From Spirochaetota bacterium (GTDB taxonomy: Bacteria; Spirochaetota; UBA4802; JAKQUI01): 64,000 nt of DNA. The notes below the pieces were generated by a model, which saw nothing but the letters and a program-made list of their open reading frames with translations, had not been told where the DNA came from and searched no databases. The stretch lies in NCBI GenBank assembly GCA_029562645.1, contig JAKQUI010000048.1:62001-126000 (forward strand). The letters are read 5' to 3'. Positions 53,018 through 62,575 of this stretch are shown here, piece after piece. A program made the translations under genes and the position numbers. The stretch's first letter is position 1. Each line of letters opens with the position of its first letter.

Positions 53018-53046
53018 ATCGTACCAATCGGTGCGGCTCCTGTCAA
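53018..53046 (-). promoter_or_regulatory. Promoter of the STAS-like gene
   Basis: On the minus strand, a perfect -35 TTGACA (53046-53041), a 17-bp spacer and -10 TACGAT (53023-53018). It lies about 50 bp upstream of the ATG at 52967. Confidence 0.65.
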
Positions 53047-53197
53047 TAAAAAGAAGTTTTTGCTTTTTAAATACCTTGACAAACCTGCATATTATTCGGA
53101 GTTATGTACGAAAATTAAAGTATGGTCTGTTTTATGATTTCGCAAAACGCACATCTCCATTCTCAATCAAATACCACACATGGCAAAGGAGACCGCA

Positions 53198-54349
53198 ATG
53201 GATTTTAAACTCACCGAAGAGCAGTCGATGGTAAAGGACATGTGCCGCAAGTTCGCGGACAACGAGCTCAAGCCAAAGGCGGCGCATTACGATAAGACGC
53301 ACGAGTTCCCCTGGGAGCACGTCAAGAAGCTTGGCGAGATGGGCATGTTCGGCGTCGTGTATTCCGAAGAATACAACGGAGCGGGCATGGACTATCCGAG
53401 CTATGCCATCGCCGTCGAGGAGCTCTCGCGTGGATGCGCCTCCACCGGCGTCATCATTTCCGCGCATAATTCGCTCTGCCTGTCGCCGATAAATTATTTC
53501 GCGTCCCCCGAGATCAAAAAAAAGGTGCTCCCGAAGCTCTGCACCGGCGAATGGCTCGGCTGCTTTGGCATCACAGAGCCCAATGCCGGCTCCGATGCGG
53601 CGGGCACTACCACCACGGCCGAGCTTAAAAACGGGAAGTGGGTGCTCAACGGCACCAAGAACTTTATAACGAACGGGGGCGTGGCCAATGTCGCCGTCGT
53701 GACCGCGGTCACCGACAAGGGACAGGGCGCCAAGGGTTTGAGCTTCTTCATCATCGAAAAGGGAACGCCCGGATTCAGCGTGGGCCGGACCGAGGAGAAA
53801 CTCGGCATCTGCGCCTCGTCGACCACCGAGCTGGTATTCGAGAATTGCGAGATTCCCGAGGAAAATTTGCTCGGAAAGCGTGGTGACGGCTTCAAGATCG
53901 CCATGCACACCCTCGACGGCGGGCGGGTCGGCATCGCCGCCCAGGCCCTCGGGATCGCACAGGCGGCCTTCGAGGAGTCCGTGAAGTACGCCAATGAGCG
54001 CCAGCAGTTCAAGCAGAAACTTTCGAACTTCCAGGCCATCCAATGGATGATCGCCGACATGGCCACCGAGATCGAGGCGGCGCGGTTGCTGGTCTATCAA
54101 GCGGCGACACTCATCGGCACTGGAGAGCGCCAGCGCTATTCCAAATACGCCGCGATGGCGAAGCTCTTCGCCTCGGAGGTATCGCACCGTGTAACGCACA
54201 AGGCCATCCAGATTTTCGGCGGTTACGGCTATACGCGCGAGTACCCGGTGGAGCGTTTCTATCGCGACGCGCGCATCACCGAAATCTACGAGGGCACCTC
54301 GGAGATCCAGCGTCTGGTCATCGCGAGCAATGTGATTCGCGAGTTCTAG
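53198..54349 (+). CDS. Acyl-CoA dehydrogenase
   Basis: A 383-residue FAD enzyme of the short/medium-chain acyl-CoA dehydrogenase type, which oxidises acyl-CoA to trans-2-enoyl-CoA. Motifs: GCFGITEPNAGSDA, WVLNGTKNFITNG, the FAD/ETF site IQIFGGYGYTREYPVERFYR and the catalytic Glu365 in IYEGTSEIQ. The ATG at 53198 follows AAAGGAG; an ATG 6 codons earlier is less likely. No ETF or thiolase genes are adjacent. It ends in a strong terminator. Butyryl-CoA dehydrogenase use is possible in an anaerobe. Confidence 0.95.
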   Translation: MDFKLTEEQSMVKDMCRKFADNELKPKAAHYDKTHEFPWEHVKKLGEMGMFGVVYSEEYNGAGMDYPSYAIAVEELSRGCASTGVIISAHNSLCLSPINYFASPEIKKKVLPKLCTGEWLGCFGITEPNAGSDAAGTTTTAELKNGKWVLNGTKNFITNGGVANVAVVTAVTDKGQGAKGLSFFIIEKGTPGFSVGRTEEKLGICASSTTELVFENCEIPEENLLGKRGDGFKIAMHTLDGGRVGIAAQALGIAQAAFEESVKYANERQQFKQKLSNFQAIQWMIADMATEIEAARLLVYQAATLIGTGERQRYSKYAAMAKLFASEVSHRVTHKAIQIFGGYGYTREYPVERFYRDARITEIYEGTSEIQRLVIASNVIREF

Positions 54350-54378
54350 CGCCGAGTACCATTTCTCCAGTATACTGC

Positions 54379-54415
54379 AAAAACGGCATGGTGCAATCCA
54401 CCATGCCGTTTTTTT
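54379..54415. terminator. Bidirectional intrinsic terminator
   Basis: A perfect 15-bp stem (AAAAACGGCATGGTG with its complement), a 5-nt CAATC loop and flanking A5/T7 tracts. It lies between the convergent acyl-CoA dehydrogenase and STAS genes and should stop both. Confidence 0.9.
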
Positions 54416-54436
54416 GATTAGTACTGGTGAGCGATG

Positions 54437-54781
54437 TTAGATATCGTTGAGAAACTGCGTTTCGAACTTCGATTTTGTCGTAACCGTGAAGAAGTTGTTC
54501 AACCGTGCCGTTTCGAAAATCTGCTGGATGGATTTGCTCAGATCGTAGAAGATCAACTTGATCTTTTTGTTCATCGCGTTGTTCAAGAACTTCACCAGCG
54601 TCCCGATGGCCGACGAATCGATGAACTCCAGATCATGACAGTTGATGGCGATGATTTTGGGCTTTCGGGCGACGAGCTCGTTCCAGGTGTTTTCTACCGT
54701 CTGGATGTTCTCGATATAGAACTCGCCCTTGATGTGCATGATCATCACATCGCCATGTTCCTCGGTTCTGACCTCTATCAT
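54437..54781 (-). CDS. STAS-domain anti-sigma factor antagonist
   Basis: A 114-residue STAS protein of the SpoIIAA/RsbV type. The block FIDSSAIGTLVKF carries Ser56/Ser57, the expected phosphorylation site for an anti-sigma kinase, and a strand IIAINCHDLEFID precedes it. AGGAAGG lies near the ATG. No anti-sigma kinase or PP2C phosphatase gene is adjacent, so the partner-switching system is split. It is divergent from argJ. Confidence 0.9.
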   Translation of the reverse strand: MIEVRTEEHGDVMIMHIKGEFYIENIQTVENTWNELVARKPKIIAINCHDLEFIDSSAIGTLVKFLNNAMNKKIKLIFYDLSKSIQQIFETARLNNFFTVTTKSKFETQFLNDI

Positions 54782-54856
54782 GGCACCTTCCTGTTTGTGT
54801 TAATGTCCCGTCACGTTCGGGAATCGCGCGCGATCCGGAAGTTGCGCGATTAGGTG

Positions 54857-54884
54857 TTGACAATTTTCAATCCGTCGGTACAGT
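54857..54884 (+). promoter_or_regulatory. Promoter of argJ
   Basis: A perfect -35 TTGACA (54857-54862), a 16-bp spacer and -10 TACAGT (54879-54884). Transcription would begin about 65 bp before the argJ ATG. No arginine-repressor box was recognised. Confidence 0.65.
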
Positions 54885-54956
54885 ATCAAGAGTATCGTGT
54901 CTAGCGCACCGGATATTTTTTGTCAAAGACTTTTTATGCTTCCCGTGGAGGATTCA

Positions 54957-56147
54957 ATGCCATCGGATTCACCCGCCCTGGCAAGCGTTCCGGGCTTCAC
55001 CTTTTCTGCGATCAAATGCGGTATCCGATATCCGGACCGTCTCGATCTCGCGCTTATCTATTCACAGACACCCTGTGTCGCCTGCGGCACCTTCACCGCC
55101 AATCGCCTTGCCGCCGCGCCGGTCCGGCTCTGCCGCGAGCGGATCGACAGGCCGATTCACGCGATCCTTATCAACTCAACGAACGCAAACGCATGTACGG
55201 GCGATACCGGTTATGAAAACGCGATCACACTTGCGAGCGCCGTGTCCCGTCGTCTTTCGATTTCGGACGATTCGGTGCTCATGGCCTCCACCGGGATCAT
55301 CGGCGTCCAGCTGCCAGTTGACACGATCGAACGTGGAATCCCGAAGCTCATCGACGGGCTTTCCACGGGCCAGGGGCCGCTCATCAAGCAGGCCATCATG
55401 ACGACGGACACCTTCCCGAAGGAGGCCGGTGCCTACTTCACGCACGACGGTCGCCGTTATGCCGTCGCCGGCGTCGCGAAGGGCGCGGGTATGATCGCCC
55501 CGAACATGGCCACGATGCTCGCCTTCGTCATCACCGATGCGCCCATTGCGCGCAAGGATCTCGACCCAATCTTTCGTCGCTGCATTGATACGACCTTCAA
55601 TGCGATAACGATCGACGGAGACATGTCAACCAACGACACCGCGCTCATCCTCGCCCCTGACACCGGCCAACCGCTCACGGACGAAACGGCGTTGGAATCG
55701 TTCGAAGCGGCCCTTCTGCATACGACACGCACCCTTGCGGAGATGATCGTTCGCGACGGCGAGGGTGCGACCCGACTGGTGACCGTGACCGTCCGCGGCG
55801 CGAAGACCGACGACGATGCCCGCACCGCCGCCCGCGCGATCGCCGAATCGCTTCTTGTGAAAACGGCCCTCTTCGGACGCGACCCGAATTGGGGTCGCAT
55901 CGCCTGCGCCGCCGGCTACTCGGGAGCCGCGTTCGACGAGCGCACGCTTTCGATATCGATTGAGTCGGTTCAACTCCTTACCGACGGCGTTCCGCTTTCG
56001 TTCGATAAAACCGCACTCCTAGAAATAATGTCGCGACGGGAATATGAAATCCATGTTAACCTGGGTCTGGGATCGGGCCGTTTTTCATTCATGACTACCG
56101 ATCTTTCGTACGATTATGTGAAGATAAACGCCGAATACTCGACATGA
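54957..56147 (+). CDS. argJ: Glutamate N-acetyltransferase/amino-acid acetyltransferase
   Basis: A 396-residue Ntn-type enzyme of arginine synthesis that transfers acetyl from N-acetylornithine to glutamate, recycling the acetyl group; bifunctional forms also use acetyl-CoA. Autocleavage and nucleophile Thr186 lie in the conserved APNMATMLAF block; KGAGM precedes it and GRDPNWGRI follows. The ATG at 54957 has GGAGG five bases before it and is preferred over upstream codons. First gene of the window's arginine cluster. Confidence 0.94.
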   Translation: MPSDSPALASVPGFTFSAIKCGIRYPDRLDLALIYSQTPCVACGTFTANRLAAAPVRLCRERIDRPIHAILINSTNANACTGDTGYENAITLASAVSRRLSISDDSVLMASTGIIGVQLPVDTIERGIPKLIDGLSTGQGPLIKQAIMTTDTFPKEAGAYFTHDGRRYAVAGVAKGAGMIAPNMATMLAFVITDAPIARKDLDPIFRRCIDTTFNAITIDGDMSTNDTALILAPDTGQPLTDETALESFEAALLHTTRTLAEMIVRDGEGATRLVTVTVRGAKTDDDARTAARAIAESLLVKTALFGRDPNWGRIACAAGYSGAAFDERTLSISIESVQLLTDGVPLSFDKTALLEIMSRREYEIHVNLGLGSGRFSFMTTDLSYDYVKINAEYST

Positions 56148-56199
56148 CGGGATCGACATTACTCGGATTGCAGGCACATTCGCCTACTGATGCGCGCAC

Positions 56200-57291
56200 A
56201 TGAAACGGATTTTCGTACATATATTGTTGCTTATCGTCACCTGCGCGATCGCCACCTCCGTCGAGGCGCGCGATCGCGAGAAGGTGGTCCTGTACTATTT
56301 CAAGGATCTCAGCGCCAGCACAGACTACAGTTATTATTCGTACATCATCCCCGATTCGATCGCCGTCGACCTCAAGCGCTCCAAACGCTTTGACGTCACC
56401 ACCTTCCCGGTGAGCGCCGATACGCTGCCCAAGGGCGCAACAAACGACATTCGAAACAGTCACATACGGATGCTTTCGGAAAAAGGTAGGGAGTTTTCCG
56501 CCGCTTACATTATTTGCGGATCATACCACATCAAGAACCGTCGAATATTCATCGATACGCAAATTTTCATCGTCGAGCGCCAGGAGATCGTCGAGGTCTC
56601 GGAATCGAGCTCGGAGCTGGGCACCATGCTTTTCGCCATGATCGATTCCATCACGAAAAAGATCAACAGCGAGCTGGGCCGATATGCTCCCCACAAGACG
56701 GTCGATGCGCCGGTCATGACGTCATCGCCGTTCTATAATTTCATCCGGGGCACGACCTTTGGCATGAGCTATGGCACTGTCAAATTCCAGGAGGAATGGG
56801 GCCGGTATTTCGATACGGCCTCGATGGTCGCGTGCCATCTTTCGTATGACCTCAACAACATCGGGCTCTTTCGCGACATCCCGGTTCTGTCCGACCTCTC
56901 GCTGGGCGCGGAGTACTCATTCTTCAATACGAAACCGATCAGCGAATACGAGCACTATCTGAACATGTGGGGCGCACTGATCTCAGTTTCCTACCAGATC
57001 CGCTTCACCGATCTTTTCATCGCCGGCATTTGGGCCGGATGGGGCGAAGCGCACACGACATATACCATATTTCCGTATTCGATCGACTCCGGCTCAAACG
57101 ATAACGGCCCATTTGTTGCTCCATCGCAGAAAAAATCCTCGACCGACAATTACATCGGCGGCGGTCTCTCGTTGAACGTGATTCTCGATCCGCTTGTCAT
57201 CACCTCGGGCATTTCGCTCAGGAAGATTTATAATTCCCCGCGCCCAATCACCTTCTCGGTTGTTTCCTTCGGTTTAGGGTATCGCATCTAA
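56200..57291 (+). CDS. Exported TolB-N-like protein with C-terminal beta-barrel
   Basis: A 363-residue protein with a signal peptide (about 1-22). Residues about 28-160 have the alternating pattern of a TolB-N/CsgG-like domain (KVVLYYFKDLSAS, AAYIICGSYHIKNRRIFIDT). The remainder, about 190-363, is a series of amphipathic strands with aromatic belts (TFGMSYGTVKF, LSLGAEYSFF, FGLGYRI), a small outer-membrane barrel. No family name is secure. It sits between argJ and argD although it has no evident link to arginine metabolism, and the two parts of the arg cluster may therefore have separate promoters. Confidence 0.75.
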   Translation: MKRIFVHILLLIVTCAIATSVEARDREKVVLYYFKDLSASTDYSYYSYIIPDSIAVDLKRSKRFDVTTFPVSADTLPKGATNDIRNSHIRMLSEKGREFSAAYIICGSYHIKNRRIFIDTQIFIVERQEIVEVSESSSELGTMLFAMIDSITKKINSELGRYAPHKTVDAPVMTSSPFYNFIRGTTFGMSYGTVKFQEEWGRYFDTASMVACHLSYDLNNIGLFRDIPVLSDLSLGAEYSFFNTKPISEYEHYLNMWGALISVSYQIRFTDLFIAGIWAGWGEAHTTYTIFPYSIDSGSNDNGPFVAPSQKKSSTDNYIGGGLSLNVILDPLVITSGISLRKIYNSPRPITFSVVSFGLGYRI

Positions 57292-57380
57292 GCCGAGTGA
57301 ATTTCACCTCGTCGGGCAATTAATGTATTGACAAGCCATTGCCGCGTTCATGTGGTAATATTTTTTCAGGCGGGGACGAT

Positions 57381-58592
57381 ATGAACTCAAAAAAACTTCA
57401 GTCGATTATTAATGACGACGGCGCATATCTTTTTCAAACGTACACGCGTCAGCCGGTTAGCTTCGCACGAGGCGAGGGATCATACCTGTACGATCAGGAC
57501 GGCCGTCGATATATCGATTTTCTCTCCGGCATCGCCGTCAATCTGCTTGGCTACGGGCATCCGCGGCTCCTGAAGACGCTTCACAAGCAGCTCGATGTCA
57601 TGCTGCACACCTCGAACCTGTTTCTGAACTCGGAACAAATCGCCGCGGCGAAACTGCTTTCAAAGACCGCCTTCCCGGGCCGCACCTTCTTTTCGAACAG
57701 CGGCACCGAAGCGAACGAAGCGGCCATCAAGCTTGCTCGTCGCCATGGCCGCACCGTATCGAACGAGAAGTTCCGCATTATATCATTCGAGGGCTCGTTC
57801 CATGGCCGGACCTTCGGCGCGATGGCAGCGACCGGAAACGAGAAGATCAAGAAGGGTTTCGAACCGCTCATGGAAGGATTCACCATCCTTCCATATAATG
57901 ACATTGACTCGTTTCTCTCGGTCGCAGACGGGGCGAAGTATTGCGCTGTTCTAACCGAGCTCATCCAGGGCGAGGGCGGCATCCGACCTGCAACGCGTGA
58001 ATTCGCGTCGGTCCTGGTGGAAACCTGCAAGAAACACAACATGCTCCTCATCATCGACGAGGTGCAAACCGGACTCGGTCGCACCGGTAAGCCCTTTGCC
58101 TTTCAGCACTACAACCTCAAGCCGGACGCCATTACCCTCGCAAAGGGCCTTGCCGCCGGACTTCCGCTGGGGGCGCTGCACGCACGGACCGATCGCGCAG
58201 GACTTATGGAAAAGGGAAGCCACGCCTCGACGTTTGGCGGGAATCATCTCTCCTGCGCTGCGGCCCGGGTGGTCCTCGAGGAAATTGCCAAACCGTCGTT
58301 CTTCAAGAACATGAGCGCAGTAAGCGCGTATATTTTTGATCGCCTCGCGACGCTCAAGAAGGAACTTGCGATCATCGCGGACATACGCGGCAAGGGCCTT
58401 CATGTGGGTATCGAGCTCACCCGACCCGGAGCGCCCCTCGTCGGCGCGGCCCTCGCGCGCGGCCTGGTGATCAATTGCACCTCCGAGCGGGTGCTTCGCC
58501 TCATGCCGCCGCTCACGGTTTCCCGGAAGACCGCACGCGAGGCGCTCGACATCCTTGAGGAACTTTTACGCGTGGAGAACGGCACACAATGA
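57381..58592 (+). CDS. argD: Acetylornithine aminotransferase
   Basis: A 403-residue class III PLP aminotransferase. It has FSNSGTEANEAAIKLAR, SFHGRTFGAM, IDEVQTGLGRTGK, and the PLP-lysine in ITLAKGLAAGLPLG. Together with argF next door this fixes it as ArgD, converting N-acetylglutamate semialdehyde to N-acetylornithine. The ATG at 57381 is preferred over an upstream in-frame one because of its GGGGA ribosome site. It overlaps argF by 4 bp. Confidence 0.95.
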   Translation: MNSKKLQSIINDDGAYLFQTYTRQPVSFARGEGSYLYDQDGRRYIDFLSGIAVNLLGYGHPRLLKTLHKQLDVMLHTSNLFLNSEQIAAAKLLSKTAFPGRTFFSNSGTEANEAAIKLARRHGRTVSNEKFRIISFEGSFHGRTFGAMAATGNEKIKKGFEPLMEGFTILPYNDIDSFLSVADGAKYCAVLTELIQGEGGIRPATREFASVLVETCKKHNMLLIIDEVQTGLGRTGKPFAFQHYNLKPDAITLAKGLAAGLPLGALHARTDRAGLMEKGSHASTFGGNHLSCAAARVVLEEIAKPSFFKNMSAVSAYIFDRLATLKKELAIIADIRGKGLHVGIELTRPGAPLVGAALARGLVINCTSERVLRLMPPLTVSRKTAREALDILEELLRVENGTQ

Positions 58593-59548
58593 AAATTCCA
58601 TCGGTCGCCGCTAAAGACCTCCTGACCGTTACCGATCTTACCCGCCAGGAGATGCTCGAAATCTTCAAGTTTTCGGCGAAACTCAAGAAGGAGACACTGG
58701 CCGGAAAGCGCCACAAGTTCCTCGAGGGACTCACGCTGGCGATGATTTTCGAAAAAAGCTCCACGCGGACGCGCGTGTCGTTCGAGACGGGCATCTTCCA
58801 GCTTGGCGGCTATGCGCTCTTTCTAAGCAAGGGCGACATCCAGCTCGCCCGCGGCGAGACGGTCGCCGACACGGCCCGCGTCCTCTCGGGGTACGTCGAC
58901 GGCATCATGGTGCGCGCCTACGAGCACGGCACCCTGATCGATCTCGCGCGCACCGCGACGGTTCCGGTCATCAACGGCCTCACGGATTTGTATCATCCGT
59001 GCCAGGCGCTCACTGATTATTTCACCATCTACGAGCGCGACCCGGCATTTCCGCGTATCAAGCTCACCTATGTCGGTGACGGCAACAACATGGCGCATTC
59101 GCTGCTCCTGTGCGGCGCCATCCTCGGCGCGGATGTGGCCATCGCGAGCCCCAAGGAGTACACCTGCGACCGGTCGATCATCGAGCGCGCCTTCTCGATC
59201 GCTTCATCGACCGGCTCCCGCATCGACATCACCACGAACATCGACCAGGCCGTTGCGGGCGCCCAGTATCTTTACACCGACGTTTGGGTGAGCATGGGCC
59301 AGGAAAAAGGCGCCGCTAAACGCAAGAAGGCGCTCTCGCGATATACAATCACCATGCCCCTGCTGAACAAGGCCGCACCGGGCTGCCGCGTCATGCACTG
59401 TTTGCCGGCGCATCGCGGCGAGGAGATCACGGACGAGGTCCTTGCCTCGAACCGATCGATCGTATTCGAGCAGGCGGAGAACCGCCTGCATCTGCAAAAG
59501 GGGCTCATGTGCGCATTCATGAGCAAGCATAAGTTATTCAAGAAATAA
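58589..59548 (+). CDS. argF: Ornithine carbamoyltransferase
   Basis: A 319-residue transcarbamylase that makes citrulline from ornithine and carbamoyl phosphate. The carbamoyl-phosphate motif is KSSTRTRVSFE, then HPCQALTDY, and the ornithine motif HCLPAHRGEEI. Cytoplasmic, expected to be a trimer. It starts within the argD stop (ATGA), so the two are translated together. Confidence 0.97.
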   Translation: MKIPSVAAKDLLTVTDLTRQEMLEIFKFSAKLKKETLAGKRHKFLEGLTLAMIFEKSSTRTRVSFETGIFQLGGYALFLSKGDIQLARGETVADTARVLSGYVDGIMVRAYEHGTLIDLARTATVPVINGLTDLYHPCQALTDYFTIYERDPAFPRIKLTYVGDGNNMAHSLLLCGAILGADVAIASPKEYTCDRSIIERAFSIASSTGSRIDITTNIDQAVAGAQYLYTDVWVSMGQEKGAAKRKKALSRYTITMPLLNKAAPGCRVMHCLPAHRGEEITDEVLASNRSIVFEQAENRLHLQKGLMCAFMSKHKLFKK

Positions 59549-59567
59549 TTGAACACCGGGGAAAACC

Positions 59568-60767
59568 ATGAGCGTTAAAAAGGTCGTGCTGGCGTATTCG
59601 GGCGGAGTGGACACCTCCGTGATCGTAAAATGGCTCATTGAGAACTATCGCTGCGAGGTCGTCTGCTTTGCCGCGGACGTGGGACAAGAGGAAGAGCTCG
59701 ACGGCCTCGAGGCGAAGGCGATCAAGACCGGCGCATCTACGTGCTACATCGAGGACATCCGGGAGGAGTTCGTCCGCGACTACTTGTTCCAGATCATAAA
59801 GGCGAATGCTATTTACGAAAACCGATATCTTCTGGGCACCTCCATCGCCCGCCCGGTGATCGCGAAGAAGCAGGTGGAGATCGCCCTGCGCGAGGGCGCC
59901 GACGCAGTGTGCCATGGCGCGACCGGCAAGGGAAATGACCAGGTGCGCTTCGAGATGGCCTTTAAGGCGCTCGCGCCGCACCTGCGGATCATCGCACCCT
60001 GGCGCGAGTGGGAGCTCAACTCACGATCGGTGCTGTTCGACTATGCGCAGAAGCACGACATCCCGCTGCCCATCACCCGCGACAAGCCCTACAGCATGGA
60101 CCGCAATATCCTGCATATCTCCTACGAGGGCGGCATTCTCGAGGACCCCTTCAATCCGCCCAATGAAGACATGTTCATTCTCACGAAAAGCCCCGAGAAG
60201 GCACCGGACAAGGCGACGATCATCGACATCGATTTCGAGAAGGGCGTGCCCGTCGCGATCGACGGAGAGCGGCTCGGGCCGGTCGCACTGATGAAGAAGC
60301 TGAACACGATCGCCGGCGAAAACGGCGTGGGGCGCATCGACATCGTCGAGAACCGGCTGGTGGGGATCAAATCGCGCGGCGTGTATGAAACGCCGGCCGG
60401 CACCGTCCTCCAGATCGCGCATCGCGACCTCGAATCGATCACCCTGGACCGCGATACCCAGCATCTGAAAGACCGCATCGCGGTTGAATACGCCATCCTG
60501 GTGTACAATGGACTGTGGTTCACGCGCCGCCGCGAGGCGCTCGACGCCTTCATCGACACCACACAGGCGCACGTGACCGGAACGGTCCGCGTGAAGCTGT
60601 ACAAGGGGAATTGCATGGTGATTGGGCGGAAGTCGCCGGTGACGCTCTACGACCCCGATATCGCGACCTTCGACGCGAGCGAGCTCTACGACCAACGCGA
60701 CGCGTCGGGATTTTTGAACATCTTCGGTCTTCCCTCGAAAGTCGAAGCGTTGCTCAGGAAAAAGTAA
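59568..60767 (+). CDS. argG: Argininosuccinate synthase
   Basis: A 399-residue ATP-dependent ligase joining citrulline and aspartate. The ATP motif is [15 protein letters not shown], and further signatures are [13 protein letters not shown] and YAQKHDIP. It is 19 bp after argF and ends just before a clear terminator. argH, argB and argC are not in this window. Confidence 0.97.
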   Translation: MSVKKVVLAYSGGVDTSVIVKWLIENYRCEVVCFAADVGQEEELDGLEAKAIKTGASTCYIEDIREEFVRDYLFQIIKANAIYENRYLLGTSIARPVIAKKQVEIALREGADAVCHGATGKGNDQVRFEMAFKALAPHLRIIAPWREWELNSRSVLFDYAQKHDIPLPITRDKPYSMDRNILHISYEGGILEDPFNPPNEDMFILTKSPEKAPDKATIIDIDFEKGVPVAIDGERLGPVALMKKLNTIAGENGVGRIDIVENRLVGIKSRGVYETPAGTVLQIAHRDLESITLDRDTQHLKDRIAVEYAILVYNGLWFTRRREALDAFIDTTQAHVTGTVRVKLYKGNCMVIGRKSPVTLYDPDIATFDASELYDQRDASGFLNIFGLPSKVEALLRKK

Positions 60768-60774
60768 TCGTTGC

Positions 60775-60809
60775 CGTTGGCGGCGGGATGCTCCCGTCGC
60801 CAACGTTTT
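60775..60809 (+). terminator. Intrinsic terminator of the argDFG run
   Basis: A 14-bp stem (CGTTGGCGGCGGGA with its near-perfect complement, one G-U pair), a 3-nt loop and TTTTC. It lies 7 bp after the argG stop and ends at the stop of the convergent gene. Confidence 0.8.
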
Positions 60810-61352
60810 CTATCGCGCCAGCGGCACGGCGTAGAGTATTGTCCCGCCCTTCCTGTCGTATAGCTCCATCGCCGGCGCAATGCGGTATCCTTGGCGCGAA
60901 ACATATCCATAGAGCGGATCATAGGCCTTCATCGCGCCGATCATGACCGACAGCCGGTTCTTGAATGGGAACGCAATCACCGCATACCGCGTTCGCGGGA
61001 TGTCACGCACAGCGAGTCGCGCGGCGATTTTTATGGCCGTATCCGCGTCGGGTTTCTCGATCGCATATCCGATGTCGCTCCGAAGCGCTTCTGGCGCAAC
61101 CGTGCGCGGATCGTCATAATACACCCCGATCCCGTACAGCTGCGCGCAGGCAAGATCACCGGCAAGGGTTGCGGACACCTTCGCGAACAGCGGGCCGGTT
61201 GCATGATACGGGCCCCGGTGACGTTCAAAGACAAACGTGAACGGACCGAGTTCCGCCTCAGACACCTTCATGTCATTGAATACGCCGTTGTAGACAAGAA
61301 AGATAAAAGATCCGGCCACAACTACGATACCGATTCCGATAGCCTTTTTCAT
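60810..61352 (-). CDS. Membrane-anchored GyrI-like domain protein
   Basis: A 180-residue protein with one N-terminal anchor (about 4-21, GIGIVVVAGSFIFLVYNGV) and a GyrI-like/SOUL-fold domain outside (FVFERHRGPYHATGPLF, RTRYAVIAFPFKNRLSVMIG, PAMELYDRKGGTILYAVPL). The same arrangement, membrane anchor plus GyrI-like, is known in the eukaryotic protein TEX264. A ligand-binding pocket is expected, the ligand unknown. AGGAG precedes the ATG. Confidence 0.75.
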   Translation of the reverse strand: MKKAIGIGIVVVAGSFIFLVYNGVFNDMKVSEAELGPFTFVFERHRGPYHATGPLFAKVSATLAGDLACAQLYGIGVYYDDPRTVAPEALRSDIGYAIEKPDADTAIKIAARLAVRDIPRTRYAVIAFPFKNRLSVMIGAMKAYDPLYGYVSRQGYRIAPAMELYDRKGGTILYAVPLAR

Positions 61353-61368
61353 ACTCGATCTCCTGCGG

Positions 61369-62562
61369 TTAGCGCATTGGTTCGATTGTGTTCTTACCGA
61401 CTGAGCGACGCATGATGATGCGCTTGACTATCCCCTTTTGCAGCTCGATGGCGCCCTCGGGACAAATCTCCATGCAGCAGTAGCACCGGATGCAGAGCGC
61501 ATAGTCGAACCGGGGTGTTTTCTCGTTCTTCGCGGTCGTCGATATGGCGCGTGCCGGACAGATGTCGCGGCATTGATGACACCGAGTGCACAGCCGCGCA
61601 TCCGGGACCGGCCGTTCGAGAACGAGGTTCTTGACGAAACTCGACGTGAACGGCCAGCGTGGCGCGCCGGATCGCACGGTGGACCGATTGGGAACGAACC
61701 CCGAAACCGCGCACGATGAGACGCTCTCTCCGACGATGGTTATGTTCTCGAGCGCGCCAACGCCCAAACCGCGTGATTCGGCGATGGCGAGCGTGGGTAT
61801 TTTCTCGCGATCGAGCCCGACCACGGCGCTCGCCACGGCATCGAGGGCGACCGCATCCTCGCTGGCGAGCATAACGCCGACAAACCGCGCGCGCCCGCCG
61901 GGACCGGGGCCCTCCCCCTCCAATGCGCAGATGCCGTCCATGATGTTCAGCAATGTCTTTCTCGGTGAAAAACCGTCGCGGATGGCACCGTAGAAATCGA
62001 GCAGGAACGACGTGAACTCAGCGGCCGTCGGCGCGCGGAGGTGCCATTGCGCCTTTTCCAGACCGGGGACAAGCCCGAAATAATTTTTCACCGCACCGGT
62101 GAAATAGGTGAGCCCGTGCGTCTTCATTTTTGGGAGGTTGATGATGAACTCGGCGTCGCAGACCTCCCGGATGATCTCGAATCGCTTGAAGGCGACGCCG
62201 CGCTCATTGTGCACGATCGCGGTCCCGGTCGCATCCGCGACGCCGACCCCGGTCCGATCGAGCGCAGGGCCGTATCCGGAGCGACGAAGCGCCTTCTCGA
62301 CGCTTGCCAGCGCCGGTGACTCGACGACGATCGGTCTGCCGCCATGCTCGATCACGATATCGAGCGCCGCCTCGAAAAATACCGGATGCGTCACGATCGC
62401 CTTGTCCGGAGCGGCCGGGAGAAGGAGGTTCGGCTTCATCGCCACGCGGGCGCCGCGGAATCGATTCGGGTCGAACCCGATCTCCTCGAGCGATCGCATC
62501 ATGCGCCCCCTGATGGCGTCACGCGAATACTCGGGACACCGCGCGAGTGAAACCGTCGCCAT
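61369..62562 (-). CDS. DUF362 protein with two 4Fe-4S clusters
   Basis: About 397 residues: a DUF362 domain (about 1-300; VAMKPNLLLPAAPDKAIVTHP, NLPKMKTHGLTYFTGAVKNYFG) and a C-terminal bacterial ferredoxin domain with two CxxCxxCxxxCP sets (CTRCHQCRDICP and CIRCYCCMEICP). Such proteins occur in anaerobes and are suspected redox proteins, but their reaction is unknown. The ATG at 62562 is chosen over one 14 codons upstream since DUF362 begins there. It lies 13 bp after the TPR membrane protein. Confidence 0.87.
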   Translation of the reverse strand: MATVSLARCPEYSRDAIRGRMMRSLEEIGFDPNRFRGARVAMKPNLLLPAAPDKAIVTHPVFFEAALDIVIEHGGRPIVVESPALASVEKALRRSGYGPALDRTGVGVADATGTAIVHNERGVAFKRFEIIREVCDAEFIINLPKMKTHGLTYFTGAVKNYFGLVPGLEKAQWHLRAPTAAEFTSFLLDFYGAIRDGFSPRKTLLNIMDGICALEGEGPGPGGRARFVGVMLASEDAVALDAVASAVVGLDREKIPTLAIAESRGLGVGALENITIVGESVSSCAVSGFVPNRSTVRSGAPRWPFTSSFVKNLVLERPVPDARLCTRCHQCRDICPARAISTTAKNEKTPRFDYALCIRCYCCMEICPEGAIELQKGIVKRIIMRRSVGKNTIEPMR

Positions 62563-62575
62563 CACGCCGCCGTTC

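Noticed and set aside
57328-57361. Possible argD promoter (TTGACA and TAATAT)
   Set aside because: The spacer is 22 bp, too long for a standard promoter; kept only as a hint that argDFG may have its own start.
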